A stretch of 64,000 nt of DNA, taken from contig JAGUCH010000002.1 of assembly GCA_019096065.1 (NCBI GenBank), forward strand, positions 14,520,501-14,584,500, written 5' to 3'. The position numbers were made by a program, and so were the translations under genes. Positions 10,980 to 20,307 of the stretch are shown in pieces. The notes beneath the pieces were generated by a model, which was not told the origin of the DNA, did not search any database, and saw only the letters and a program-made list of their open reading frames with translations. This DNA comes from Paracyclopina nana (lineage: Eukaryota > Arthropoda > Copepoda > Cyclopoida > Cyclopettidae). Every line of letters starts with the position of its first letter. Positions within the stretch are counted from its first letter, which is position 1.

Positions 10980-11212
10980 TCATGGTGGGACAATTAATAT
11001 GGTGAGACATAAAATGTGGAGTGAGAAAGTCACAGAAGGATCAAGGTGAAGGATGAGGACTCTTAGGCCTTGCTGATGGTGAAATGAGACGCGGGCAACT
11101 GTTCTGAAATAGTATATCTCTAAAATTAAATTCATGAGAAGCAAATCAAGGCAACTGAAATTACTTTTTTTAAGGTCGTTAGGTCGAGCGCGCGTTGGCC
11201 ACAAAGCTTTTC
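10980..11212. other. Unassigned spacer between repeats and zinc-finger gene
   Basis: No gene or clear repeat is seen here apart from the edge of the hAT-like fragment that follows. Open frames on the minus strand show no family features. Confidence 0.5.
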
Positions 11213-11308
11213 TATAGGTTCGAGCGATCCCAGGCTTTTTGCTTATGTAGCTCAAGCTGGGTTTTAATTTCAATCTTTCAAGCCAAGCTGAATCTCGTTC
11301 CATGACTA
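11213..11308 (+). mobile_element. Partial copy of the hAT-type MITE seen complete at 52766-53254
   Basis: The stretch GTTCGAGCGATCCCAGGC ... AAGCCAAGCTGAATCTCG, ending CTCGTTCCATGACTA at 11294-11308, matches the right end of the 52.8-kb element with few differences, in the same orientation. The left end is missing. The flanks CTTTTCTA (11207-11214) and GTTTTCTA (11309-11316) match at 7 of 8 bases, which may be a decayed 8-bp target duplication around an internally deleted copy. Confidence 0.7.
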
Positions 11309-11428
11309 GTTTTCTACCCGAGTGTTTACTCGATCAATCACTGGCATGATTAAAGTCATTAAACTCAGTCTGGCTGAACCAGTCTCAGCCCAAATAAGCT
11401 ATTTTCGAATTTGAAAAAAATATAAAAT

Positions 11429-12205
11429 ATGCAAGCTCCCTGCTACTTATGTGGCAACCCGATAATATGTGAAGATGAGCATATTTTAAAAAAATGCTCC
11501 CTGAAACATTGGCTTTCTCCGAAATCCTTGCAACCTTCAGTCAAAGAGAGCAAAACTTCGTGTCCCTTTTGTAAGAAGAAGCTTACAAATCTGGATGCCC
11601 TTTATGAGCACACAAAATTCTTGTGTGATTCGAATCAGTGCGGAACATGCGGACAAAGATTTCAGCAGTCTTACCAATATCGTGAGCATATGAACAAGCC
11701 TCGCCTTATGTGCTTTGTTTGCAAGGAATTGGTATGCGATCTGGTCGATGCCCTCGCTCATTGCTTAGAGAAAAATGATGAGGAGCAAGCAACGAAAAAG
11801 CACCCAGGAAATGACACTGTTGGTAACTTTTTTTCAAAGTTTCACTCTCACCCAGAGGACAACAGTGATGCCTGTGACACCCCTAATTCAGTTGATTTGG
11901 ATGAATCAAGATTTTCATTTAGCAATGTGGTGAAGAGGCAAAAATGTGGCTTGTGCGACAAGCGCTTTTTCATTGGCTCGCAACTCTCTCACCACATCCA
12001 AATGGTGCATGACAAGTGCGACATTTGCAACAAGCTCTTCAATAGTCCCAAGGGACTTCAACTTCACCAAAAGAATGTTCATGGCAACGTCAACTTTTTG
12101 AAGTGCAACAAGTGTGGCAAACTGTTTGGCTTTCAGCCCAAGCTTGCCATGCACAAAGCTAAAATGCATCGTCCCAAAAAAATAAAAGATTTATGGGCCG
12201 CTTGA
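11429..12205 (+). CDS. C2H2 zinc-finger protein, 258 aa, intronless
   Basis: A nuclear DNA- or RNA-binding type protein by composition; no specific target can be named. An N-terminal Cys-rich segment (CYLCGNPIICEDEHILKKC) is followed by a CPFCKKKL...H...C finger and by CGTCGQRF...H. After a Ser/Asp-rich linker come CGLCDKRF...H...H, CDICNKLF...H...H and CNKCGKLF...H...H, and then a basic tail KKIKDLWAA. The ATG at 11429 is the first in the frame and follows an A-rich context. The gene is convergent with the larger zinc-finger gene on the other strand. A degenerate copy of its 3' end lies directly downstream (12272-12520), so this locus has duplicated locally. Confidence 0.75.
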   Translation: MQAPCYLCGNPIICEDEHILKKCSLKHWLSPKSLQPSVKESKTSCPFCKKKLTNLDALYEHTKFLCDSNQCGTCGQRFQQSYQYREHMNKPRLMCFVCKELVCDLVDALAHCLEKNDEEQATKKHPGNDTVGNFFSKFHSHPEDNSDACDTPNSVDLDESRFSFSNVVKRQKCGLCDKRFFIGSQLSHHIQMVHDKCDICNKLFNSPKGLQLHQKNVHGNVNFLKCNKCGKLFGFQPKLAMHKAKMHRPKKIKDLWAA

Positions 12206-12271
12206 CCCAGCATGCAATTTTTGCCTCTTTCTTCATCAGAATTGTTGAGCCCTATGATGATTTCAGTAAAC

Positions 12272-12520
12272 ATGGATGAATCAAGATTTTCATGTAGCAA
12301 ATTAGCTAACTGGCAAAGAAGTGAGACAGGCACTATTTCAGTGTTACTTTTATCTCACACCACATCGATATAGATCATGCTAAGAGTGACATTTGCAACA
12401 ACCTCTTTGAAACGACTTTTCATCAAAAGAATGCTCATAGCAACTACAATTGACAACTTCTCGGCGTTCAAGCTCAAGCTTGCCATGCACAAAGCTTAAA
12501 AATCCATCATAAAAATAAAC
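12272..12520 (+). pseudogene. Decayed tandem duplicate of the 3' ends of both zinc-finger genes
   Basis: GATGAATCAAGATTTTCAT at 11901 recurs at 12276, and AAGCTTGCCATGCACAAAGC at 12142 recurs at about 12477. The intervening homology (GTGACATTTGCAACAA.CTCTT) carries indels and stops. On the minus strand, TEIIIGLNNSDEE near 12230-12265 mirrors TEIIIRLNTSDES at the C-terminus of the ZAD gene. The duplication unit therefore spanned the convergent 3' junction of the two genes. Not expected to be translated. Confidence 0.75.
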
Positions 12521-12523
12521 GAT

Positions 12524-14197
12524 TTATTGGGCAGAAGTGATGGTGTATGCAACCTCTTCCACTTGCTGCGACTCATCTGACGTGTTGAGCCTTATGATGA
12601 TTTCAGTTGATTTGGATGCTGTCTCTTTGGTGGTTGAGGATGATTGGCCATTGCAACTTTTGGTATGGTTGTCCAGGTAGCGTTGCCTCCCAAAGGCTTT
12701 CTTGCATATCCCGCATTGGAACAGCTTCAAATGGACATTGTAGTGGTCCTTCAAGCTGGCCTTCTGGGTGAATTGAGCTTTGCACATGTCACATGCAAAT
12801 GCCTTTTCTTTGGTGTGCACAACTCTGTGAATTTGGAGATCGGACGGAGCACGGAAGGATTTGCCGCAATCCTGACAAGAGTAGTTTCTTTTGATGTAGA
12901 CCAGTCCCGAGTGCTTGGCTAAATGCTGCTTGTAGCCAGTGTTCGAATCAAACTTTTGCCCACATATGGCACACAAGTACATCTTGGGCATTTCATCGTG
13001 CTTGGCTCTGATGTGGTCATTCAACGTTCGCAGCCTTCGAAAGGACAATCCGCAATTCTGCGTGGGGCACTCAAACGGCTTTTTACCAGATCTGTCATGG
13101 GTGATGATATGATTTTCATAGTTGCACTTCTTGTAGAACGGCTTATCACAGTGGTCACATTTGTACGAGAATTTGATGCGTTGCCTGTCGTGAGCAATGA
13201 CGTGATGCTCCCTCAAGTTTCTTCGAGTGACAAATGACTTGTCACACTTGGCACAAGGATAGCGAATGTGGTACAAGCAAGTTTTCTCGTGCTGGTTCTT
13301 TTTCCCGCGAGTCTTGAATGACAAAGAGCAGTTTTCATTTTTACACTTGTAAGGACTGTCGCTTGTGTGGACACTCAGGAAATGAGTGTTTCTGGCCTGA
13401 AAGGTTTTCGACTCATTCGAGCACAGTGGGCATTTGTAGACCATTTCGTTCATCAATTTGAGATGCTGACCCAGGAGCTCGTCCGAGGCAAATTTTTCGC
13501 AGCAAAACTCACAAATGCACTCATCGGTGAATTCCCCTTTGGTCAGCTCAAACGTGATTCTTGAGGGGTCTTTTTGTTCGTGGTCGGCTCGCTGTCCTTT
13601 GGCGACCACGGTGACACACTTTGCCACACTGTTTAATTCGAAATGAACCTCAACGCCGCATTGCTTCGAAAGACAACTGGATTTGGAATCTGTGATCCTT
13701 GAGAAAGAACAGCCTGGATTGAGAGGCTCAACGTTGCACTTGAGGCAATCTTTGAACAGGTCCAATCTGGCCTCAAAGTTTTGCTCAACTTCGCCCCATT
13801 TGTCTTGCGACAGCTCAATTTGAAAGGTATTCACATTCTCCAAATCATCTTCGTTGCTCCCAGAGCTGCTGAACCATTTGGGCTTGATCTTCCTCCGTCT
13901 GCTCTCCAAAGCAGGAAATGAGTCTCCTGAAGTCTTGGAAAAGGAGGACAACTTGACCTTCAAGTCGTTCTTAGCCTTGGCGAATTTACGCTCCAGAATG
14001 GCAAAGTTGCTGAGTGACATCATGCACACCATGCAACATTGCGAATTTTTGGCAATTTTCAGCCAGCCATCAAACACTCGAAGCAAAACATCAACAGGCT
14101 TGACCAAACTCCCGTCTTCAAGGTGAGTCGTAATTTCGTAGACATCTGTGCAATTTTCGCTTTCTTCCAGGCACATGAAACACTGAAGTTGCTCCAT
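12524..14197 (-). CDS. ZAD-like C2H2 zinc-finger protein, 557 aa, intronless
   Basis: Probable transcription factor or chromatin protein of the ZAD zinc-finger type that has expanded in arthropods. Residues 1-75 hold a CxxC...CxxC arrangement (CFMCLEESENC and CCMVCMMS) spaced like a zinc-finger-associated domain, which normally mediates dimerisation. An acidic linker follows, and then about ten C2H2 fingers from residue 225 to 515: CEFCCEKF, CPLCSNES, CKNENCSLSF, CAKCDKSF, CDHCDKPF, CPTQNCGLSF, CAICGQKF, CQDCGKSF, CDMCKAQF and CGICKKAF. The C-terminus is Ser/Thr-rich. The start at 14197 begins right at the ZAD, as is usual for the family. The single exon and the duplicated 3' junction with its convergent neighbour suggest recent local rearrangement. 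Confidence 0.85.
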   Translation of the reverse strand: MEQLQCFMCLEESENCTDVYEITTHLEDGSLVKPVDVLLRVFDGWLKIAKNSQCCMVCMMSLSNFAILERKFAKAKNDLKVKLSSFSKTSGDSFPALESRRRKIKPKWFSSSGSNEDDLENVNTFQIELSQDKWGEVEQNFEARLDLFKDCLKCNVEPLNPGCSFSRITDSKSSCLSKQCGVEVHFELNSVAKCVTVVAKGQRADHEQKDPSRITFELTKGEFTDECICEFCCEKFASDELLGQHLKLMNEMVYKCPLCSNESKTFQARNTHFLSVHTSDSPYKCKNENCSLSFKTRGKKNQHEKTCLYHIRYPCAKCDKSFVTRRNLREHHVIAHDRQRIKFSYKCDHCDKPFYKKCNYENHIITHDRSGKKPFECPTQNCGLSFRRLRTLNDHIRAKHDEMPKMYLCAICGQKFDSNTGYKQHLAKHSGLVYIKRNYSCQDCGKSFRAPSDLQIHRVVHTKEKAFACDMCKAQFTQKASLKDHYNVHLKLFQCGICKKAFGRQRYLDNHTKSCNGQSSSTTKETASKSTEIIIRLNTSDESQQVEEVAYTITSAQ

Positions 14198-14520
14198 GCC
14201 TAACGCAAATGAGCATTCTTGGAAAAGTTATTTGCTGAAGTAGCAAGTTGTTTGTTTGTTGAAAAACAGGGGATCGAAAAATGCCTCGAGATCACTATTC
14301 AGTTACATGGAATACCTTTTATATGATGGAAAGCAATTTTCGCATGTATAATTCAGTTTACCAATTCGTCTCAGTTCATATTACTACACATATATAAAAC
14401 CTCTGTCGCTTTACTTTATCAAGTGACACACATTATAAAGAATTTTATAAGGTGAGTTGCTTCTCTGTTCCCATGATACAGTCAAAGAAGTAAATCCGAT
14501 TGCAGAAAAAAGGAGAAAAA

Positions 14521-14590
14521 ATGCCTTGCATGGGGATCGAACCCTGAACGCCAGGATTAGAAATCCGACGCTCTACTGACAGACCTACCA
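14521..14590 (-). repeat. Degenerate tRNA-like sequence (Arg-UCU-like), SINE head or tRNA pseudogene
   Basis: The minus strand contains GGTTCGATCC, a good B box, about 45 nt after TCTGTCAGTAGAGC, a recognisable A-box-like D arm. The anticodon loop TTTCTAA would read UCU. The acceptor stem does not pair, and the T and anticodon stems are only partly paired, so this is not a working tRNA gene. Confidence 0.6.
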
Positions 14591-14599
14591 ATTAAGTTG

Positions 14600-15420
14600 T
14601 AAAAGTTGTTGCTAAAATTCCTTTTTATTCTTCTTCTAAGCTGAGCTATGAGAAGAGTCTCTATCAGAGATACCAGACAAAACTTGCTTTAACAGATCTT
14701 TTAGCTCCAAAAAGTGCCAAATTCAATATGAACAATTTTTAATTGATTGATTAACGCTTTCAACTACTCTTGCCCTGCTGAGGGCCTCTCAACCCAAGCC
14801 TTCAAAGTAATGGATCAGATGCTAAGTCAAGATTGCATGGTCTGGTAACTTCATTAACATTTGAAAATTACTTTCCATCATATAAAATCGTATATATATG
14901 TAAACTAATTATAAAACAGGCTTACAAAATATCTGAGCTCATTTTGCAAAGTAAAAATCTCGTAGCATTACTTGGCTCTCGCAAGCTCGAGCCCGCAAAA
15001 ATGCCACTCGATCTTTACTTTACAAAATTTGCTCAGCTATTTTATTAGCTTGTTTTATAAATTGTTTACATATATAAATAGATAGTTTTTTCAAAATGCT
15101 TCAATTGCTTCTTATAATAAAGGTCGGGCAAAACTAATGTTTCTGTTCTTTGATGAATGAATTGTCGAAAACTAAAAGCATCAATGGAAAATGACGCTTT
15201 TTTTCCATTATCAGGTCTAAAATTATGTCGCTCGCTTACGCAATTTTTTAGGTAACATTAAAATGCTGTTGGCTCCAGAGACTTATAATATAAGTCTATG
15301 GTTGGTTCATTATATATAAAAGTACCGAATCGGAAGGATCATCTTTATTTCAAATGACTTAGAAAATGCCGCATTGATGCAATACACACTTAATGCAGAG
15401 CTGGCATGAGTAATAAATGA
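14600..15420. other. Intergenic, AT-rich, no gene seen
   Basis: Open frames here are short and without family features. The stretch separates the ZAD zinc-finger promoter side from the 3' end of C1QBP. Nothing else can be supported. Confidence 0.5.
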
Positions 15421-16253
15421 TTATTTGGCAAACTTTTGCAGATCCTCCAACATTTGGATGTACAAACTGTGTTCGTAAGCTGAGCAGTAGTCCGACAGTT
15501 TCTCAACAAAGTTCTTGTCAATTCCTCTCTCTTCCAGCATATTCATGAACAAGTCGTAAAGGTATCCATCCAAAATGTCCCCCGCAACAGCATACTTTTT
15601 CTCGGACCAATTCTCTCCCTCAAACATGGTGACTTCGTCAATTGTGAAAGCATCATCTACCTGCTCTTCTCCCTGAGATCCTTGACTCTGCTCCTCATTG
15701 TAGATGTAGGAGCAAGAAAACGACAGAGTCTTGCCATCACTTTTTACAATGTCTACTTCAAAGTTTGGCCTGGATTTCATCTCTGGGGCTTCTTGGCTGC
15801 CATCATCAGGCTCAGCACTGTCAACTGTGTGGTTCACATTCAGTTGGACAACCACCCTATGGACGTCAAAGAATTAGGGGCATACTAGCAGAATTTCAAG
15901 CTCTTACTTTTCACCGCCTATGTTTTTAGTGAATGTGAGATCTGCACCATCCTTCTTCACTTCGAATCCAGAAATATCAAGGGCCTTCTTTTGGTTACTT
16001 TTTTCAGCCGCAATTTCCTCCGCCAAGAACGATGCAAGCTCAGAATCAGCTAAACGCATAAAGTTTAAAGATTATGTAACAAGTCATACGAAATAATGTC
16101 ACCTTTAGAAGCTAAAGTTCTCACTGGCATGGACAACAATTGCGGCATTTTGCTGGCTGTGGGCACCATCAAAGAGCCTACTTTGGAGGCTACCATTGAA
16201 GAATGGCGGACATTAGCAAGGCAAAATTTGCTGATATTTCTGAGAGATGACAT
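15421..16253 (-). CDS. C1QBP: C1QBP/p32 (MAM33 family) mitochondrial matrix protein, 242 aa
   Basis: Acidic, doughnut-shaped trimer of the mitochondrial matrix involved in mitochondrial translation and ribosome assembly. Three exons fit without frame errors: 16103-16253, 15908-16049 and 15421-15856 (729 nt). Exon 1 encodes a basic, Ser-rich presequence (MSSLRNISKF...RTLASKG). Exon 2 starts with the family's ADSELASFLAEEIAAEK block. Exon 3 holds the acidic middle and the C-terminal helix pair: ENWSEKKYAVAGDILDGYLYD, then LFMNMLEERGID, then KLSDYCSAYEHSLYIQMLEDL. Length is slightly below the vertebrate precursor. It is divergent from the dynein intermediate chain gene, about 740 bp away. Confidence 0.95.
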
Positions 16254-16989
16254 GCTTCCAATATTGCCGGAAAATTTGTCTAGAACGAAAGTGCACGCGT
16301 TTTATGCGCTGTTCTATGCCGAAAAATGTAAACAGTAAACAGTAGCCTAGGCGCAAATGAAAAAGTAGCGCTTACACTGATACGACTGTCCTATGCGCTG
16401 CTGTACTCAGCAAGTGCTGGCAACGTAGCATCAGAGAAGCACTTACTTTCTCACTGAGATGTGCGCTGAAAATCAACAACAAACGGAGACTTACTCAGTA
16501 TGTGAAATTAAGCCCCAGAAGACTCCTAATTCCGGCCAAGTGGATGCCTATGCCTAAATAGAAAATGTAAAATTTGCTCAACGTTGGATTAAAGTATTCC
16601 ACATTGAATGAATGCAGTGGCAAACTTATTTTTACTGACAATGGCGTCAGAGCATTATTGCGGAAACTTTATTTTTTAACGTCCGAGGCTCACTTATGAA
16701 GTCAACTCAAGGAAGCGTTACTCACAATTTTAGGCAATACGTTGCTTTCTAAAGATCAACTTTAGTGGTAAAGATATATGCATTCGTCCAAAAAAAAAAT
16801 CGATGTAGCAATAAAAAATACCACATTGAAATGATGTCTGAAAAATTTAAAATTAAAGTTTCTTAGCATTTTCAAATTGACAGTTATGAGTCTGCGGTCT
16901 TTGTTCGATCTATCATCCAATGAGAAAACTGAAATTCCACGAGAGCAGAAAGAAATTGGAAGGGGAGGGCCGAAAAAAATTGCAGAAAC
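16254..16989. promoter_or_regulatory. Divergent intergenic region, C1QBP / dynein intermediate chain
   Basis: This 736-bp gap must hold the start regions of both genes. I see no clear TATA box; GC-richer sequence at 16300-16440 is next to C1QBP. No open frame here looks coding. Confidence 0.45.
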
Positions 16990-19910
16990 ATGGCAGATCG
17001 GAAGGCTGAATTGGAGGCGAAGCGGGAGCGTCTCCGTCAAATGCGAGAGGAAAAAGAGCGTCGACGAAAAGAAAAGGAGCGTCAAGATGCTGAGAATGCT
17101 GCCAGAAGTCTTCGCGGGGAAACTCCCTCGGGCCTGTCTTCCGGCCCAGCCTCCGATGCAACTGGTAGCAGCTTGGGCGGAGTGACCTCAGAAATCGACC
17201 GAGTTCTCGCCGACTACGGAATCGCCCCTGTGAAAGCGGTACGTTACTAGCTAAATTTCCTGTCATTTGACTCATCATTGCATTGCAGGTGTTGGACTCT
17301 GCTTCGTCATTGCCACCCCAGCAGCAGCAGCAGCAGCCTTCACAGCCCTCTCATCCCACTTCTGGAGCTGTCGACATCAGATCCAAGTCCGAGTCTCATC
17401 CCGTGAAACCAAAGCAACTGACGGTAGTCAATGTGCATGCTACGAACATTCCACCGAAGGAGTCTGTCACCTATGACAAATTGACTCAGACCATTGAGTC
17501 GGGGCCCGACGTGACTGCCCGAGGCCGCGGGGCAGGTGGACTAGATTACTACACTTTAACGTATGCATACGACGACGACGATGAAAAGTACGAGGAAGAT
17601 TCCATTCCGGGAATGGGCTCGGGGGGCAGCCCTAGCTCAGGATCTCCCACGGGGTACTTGTCCAAGCTGCCCCCGGGTTTTCTGCCCACCGGCATGCCCG
17701 AGGTCAAGGACGTAAGGCCGGCTGTCACGCGTCACGAGGAGGAGGCTGCAAAAGCTGCCAAGGCCAAGGAAAAGGCCGAGGAAGAAAAGCGCAAGCGAGA
17801 GCTGAGCGAGGAGGAGAAGCAAGTGATTTTGATGTCCGAGGACTTCCAAAGGTTCTTTGATCGCTCCACTCGCCTGGTAGAGAGGGCAATTTGGGAGGAG
17901 TCGGATCTGTTTGTCGACTACACTGGTGGATACGATGGGGAAAATGGGGAGGGTGGCGACGGTGACAAGGCTGGCATGAGGCTGTCCGTGAATCGCTCCT
18001 TTTCTGACGAAAGATGGACCAAGAATAGGGTGGTGACCTCCATGGACTGGTCCACTGCCTATCCAGAGCTGCTAGTGGCATCGTATGACAAGAGCCCAGA
18101 GTATTCGACGCACGAGCCGGATGGCGTGGTGCTCGTGTGGAACTCGAGGTTCAAGAAGATTACCCCGGAGCACGTGTTCCACTGCCAATCTCCTGTCATG
18201 GTGACCACCTTTGCCAAGTTTCACTCCAATCTCATCATTGGTGGCACCTACAGCGGTCAGGTCGTCGTCTGGGATAATCGAGTGCAAAAGCGGACTCCGG
18301 TGCAAAGAAGTCCCCTGAGTGCTGCGGCTCACACGCACCCTGTCTATTGTATGCGAGTGGTTGGCACGCAAAATGCGCACAACCTGATTAGCATATCCAC
18401 AGGTAATAAAAAGTTATTTCATATAGTTATTTGCCTGTAGTAGGACATTTCTTTTTTCAGATGGTCGCCTTTGCTCTTGGAGCCTTGACATGCTTTCGCA
18501 GCCTCAGGAAACGCTAGAGCTTCAACAGCACAAGCAATCTAAGGTACAGTCCATATTTTGCAATTATCAATACTCGGATTTTTTTAGCGGTGGGAGCAAT
18601 TTGAAATCCTTGCTGAAAATATCAGTTTGAAAAAGTCAGTGGAAGTATAATCTAACAAAGCTAAATTTTCGTGGGAAACGAGATATTTGCTGAGCTGTGG
18701 TTCTTTTGGAACAGAATAGCATTTTACCATTATAACTCATTGAAAACACAGTTGGAGCAACATATTAAGCTAAGCCCTTACCGATTTAGGCTTAAAAAGT
18801 GGGAAACCAGGCTTATTTGCCGTATTGGCTACAACGCAACGCTCACTGTTCTAATCCACTAGAAACAGCAGCTCTGAGACTTATTCAAAAAAAGTTATTT
18901 TTTTGGCGGAAATAGCGTTCACTCTTCAAAATGCCTAAAAGCATAAAAAGCGATAAAAATTACTTCTGGTATATTTGCCCTTCTTTTGTGCATCTAAAGA
19001 GGAAGTGAAAACAACGCCTCTACAAATTCCCCAGCTGCCCAAGCTATTACAAATGATTAAATAAAAATACGTTGAAAAAAATGGGAAGTTATGTCCCATT
19101 GCCCATGAAAATTCCAGTTTTGGTTGAGAATAAGTGTTTTTTAGTGCTAAGCCAAAAGCAATTTCCCAAATACATAGTAGCATAATTATGATGATTATAT
19201 TTAAGGCGGTGGCAGTTACAAGCTTGTCCTTTCCCAATGGGGATGTGAACAATTTCATCGTGGGCAGTGAAGAAGGAACCGTGTACACAGCTTGTAGGCA
19301 TGGATCTCGAGCTGGCATCCTTGACTTCTTCGAAGGTCATGCTGCCCCAGTGACTGCTTTATCGACCCACAATGGCCAAGGGCCCATCGATTTTAGCCAC
19401 TTGTTCCTCACATCCTCCATAGACTGGACTGTCAAGCTCTGGAGCCTCAAGGAAAATCGGCCGCTGCACAGCTTTGAGGATTCCGGAGACTACGTCTACG
19501 ACGTGGCCTGGTCCCCAGTTCACCCAGCCTTGTTCGCCACCGTGGACGGCACTGGCAGCCTCGAGCTATGGCATTTGAACAGTGACACGGAAGTGGCCTC
19601 AGCCTCCGTCAAAGTTGAGGGCACGCCGGCTTTGAATCGCGTCTCGTGGACTCCTTCCGGACTCCACGTGGCTGCCGGTGATGATACTGGCAAAATTTGG
19701 GTCTTCGATGTTGGCGAGCAGCTTGCCAACCCTGCTCCGGATGAGTGGAACAAGTTTGCCCACACGCTGCAGGAGATCAAAAACAACAAGGCGGAGGAGG
19801 ACTTGGACAAATATGCGACTTCTGGTAGTGGCACCGGTCCGGTGACAGCCTCCTCCGGACCGGGGAGTTTGCCCTCTTTGTCATCCCTGTCCTCGTCTCC
19901 CCTTCGATAA
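16990..19910 (+). CDS. Dync1i: Cytoplasmic dynein 1 intermediate chain, 716 aa
   Basis: Scaffold subunit of cytoplasmic dynein that binds dynactin through its N-terminus and the heavy chain through its WD repeats. Exons 16990-17238, 17289-18402, 18461-18543 and 19206-19910 join to 2151 nt in frame. The N-terminus [20 protein letters not shown] is the charged coiled coil typical of the family and binds p150Glued and NudE. A Ser-rich stretch is followed by [13 protein letters not shown]. Next come a Gln/Pro-rich linker and YDKLTQTI, which matches the LC8-binding TQT motif. The [17 protein letters not shown] segment precedes the WD40 propeller (for example [27 protein letters not shown] and [20 protein letters not shown]). 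The 662-nt third intron contains a fragment of a dispersed repeat (18957-18985). Confidence 0.96.
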
Positions 19911-20116
19911 TAACACACTAAAAACAATGTGAACCCCATGTGTTTGACATAAAAAAAATCATTCAAATGCCAAGCGTGCTGATGATGCTATATTATAATA
20001 ATATCCTTCTTGCAGATTAAAAAAAACCTACATACTGGTGACCTACTTGAGACATGTGGAGCATCCGTAATAAGCTTTCATAACAGCTGCCGCTTACCCC
20101 AGGTGTGCTTTGACTG

Positions 20117-20278
20117 CTACTTTCTCATTTTCGAAATTCTAGCTTGTTGTGCAGGCGATGAGCCCGCATTGGCAAATGCAGCTAATTTTGCAGCTTCTTC
20201 TTTTTCCAGATACTTTGCAGCAACTCCCCCCGCTAACATTCGACGGAATCTACTATTTGGCTTGTCTCCGCTGATCAT
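20117..20278 (-). CDS. Possible 53-aa small protein, unassigned
   Basis: From an ATG at 20278 a frame of 53 codons, rich in Ala, Lys and Arg (RRMLAGGVAAKYLEKEEAAK), ends at a TAG at 20117. A TTTTAG just upstream could be a splice acceptor. I do not recognise it and no poly(A) signal is evident. It lies between the dynein gene and the EcKinase-like gene and could be chance. Confidence 0.22.
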   Translation of the reverse strand: MISGDKPNSRFRRMLAGGVAAKYLEKEEAAKLAAFANAGSSPAQQARISKMRK

Positions 20279-20307
20279 CACAGCAACTAAAATTAACAAC
20301 AGACGAG

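Noticed and set aside
14521-14590. tRNA-Arg(UCU) gene
   Set aside because: The acceptor stem does not pair and the T and anticodon stems are incomplete; kept only as a tRNA-like relic.
18950-19205. Small extra exon in the dynein intermediate chain intron 3
   Set aside because: The flanking exons join in phase and keep the WD repeat intact; the sequence matches a dispersed repeat end instead.
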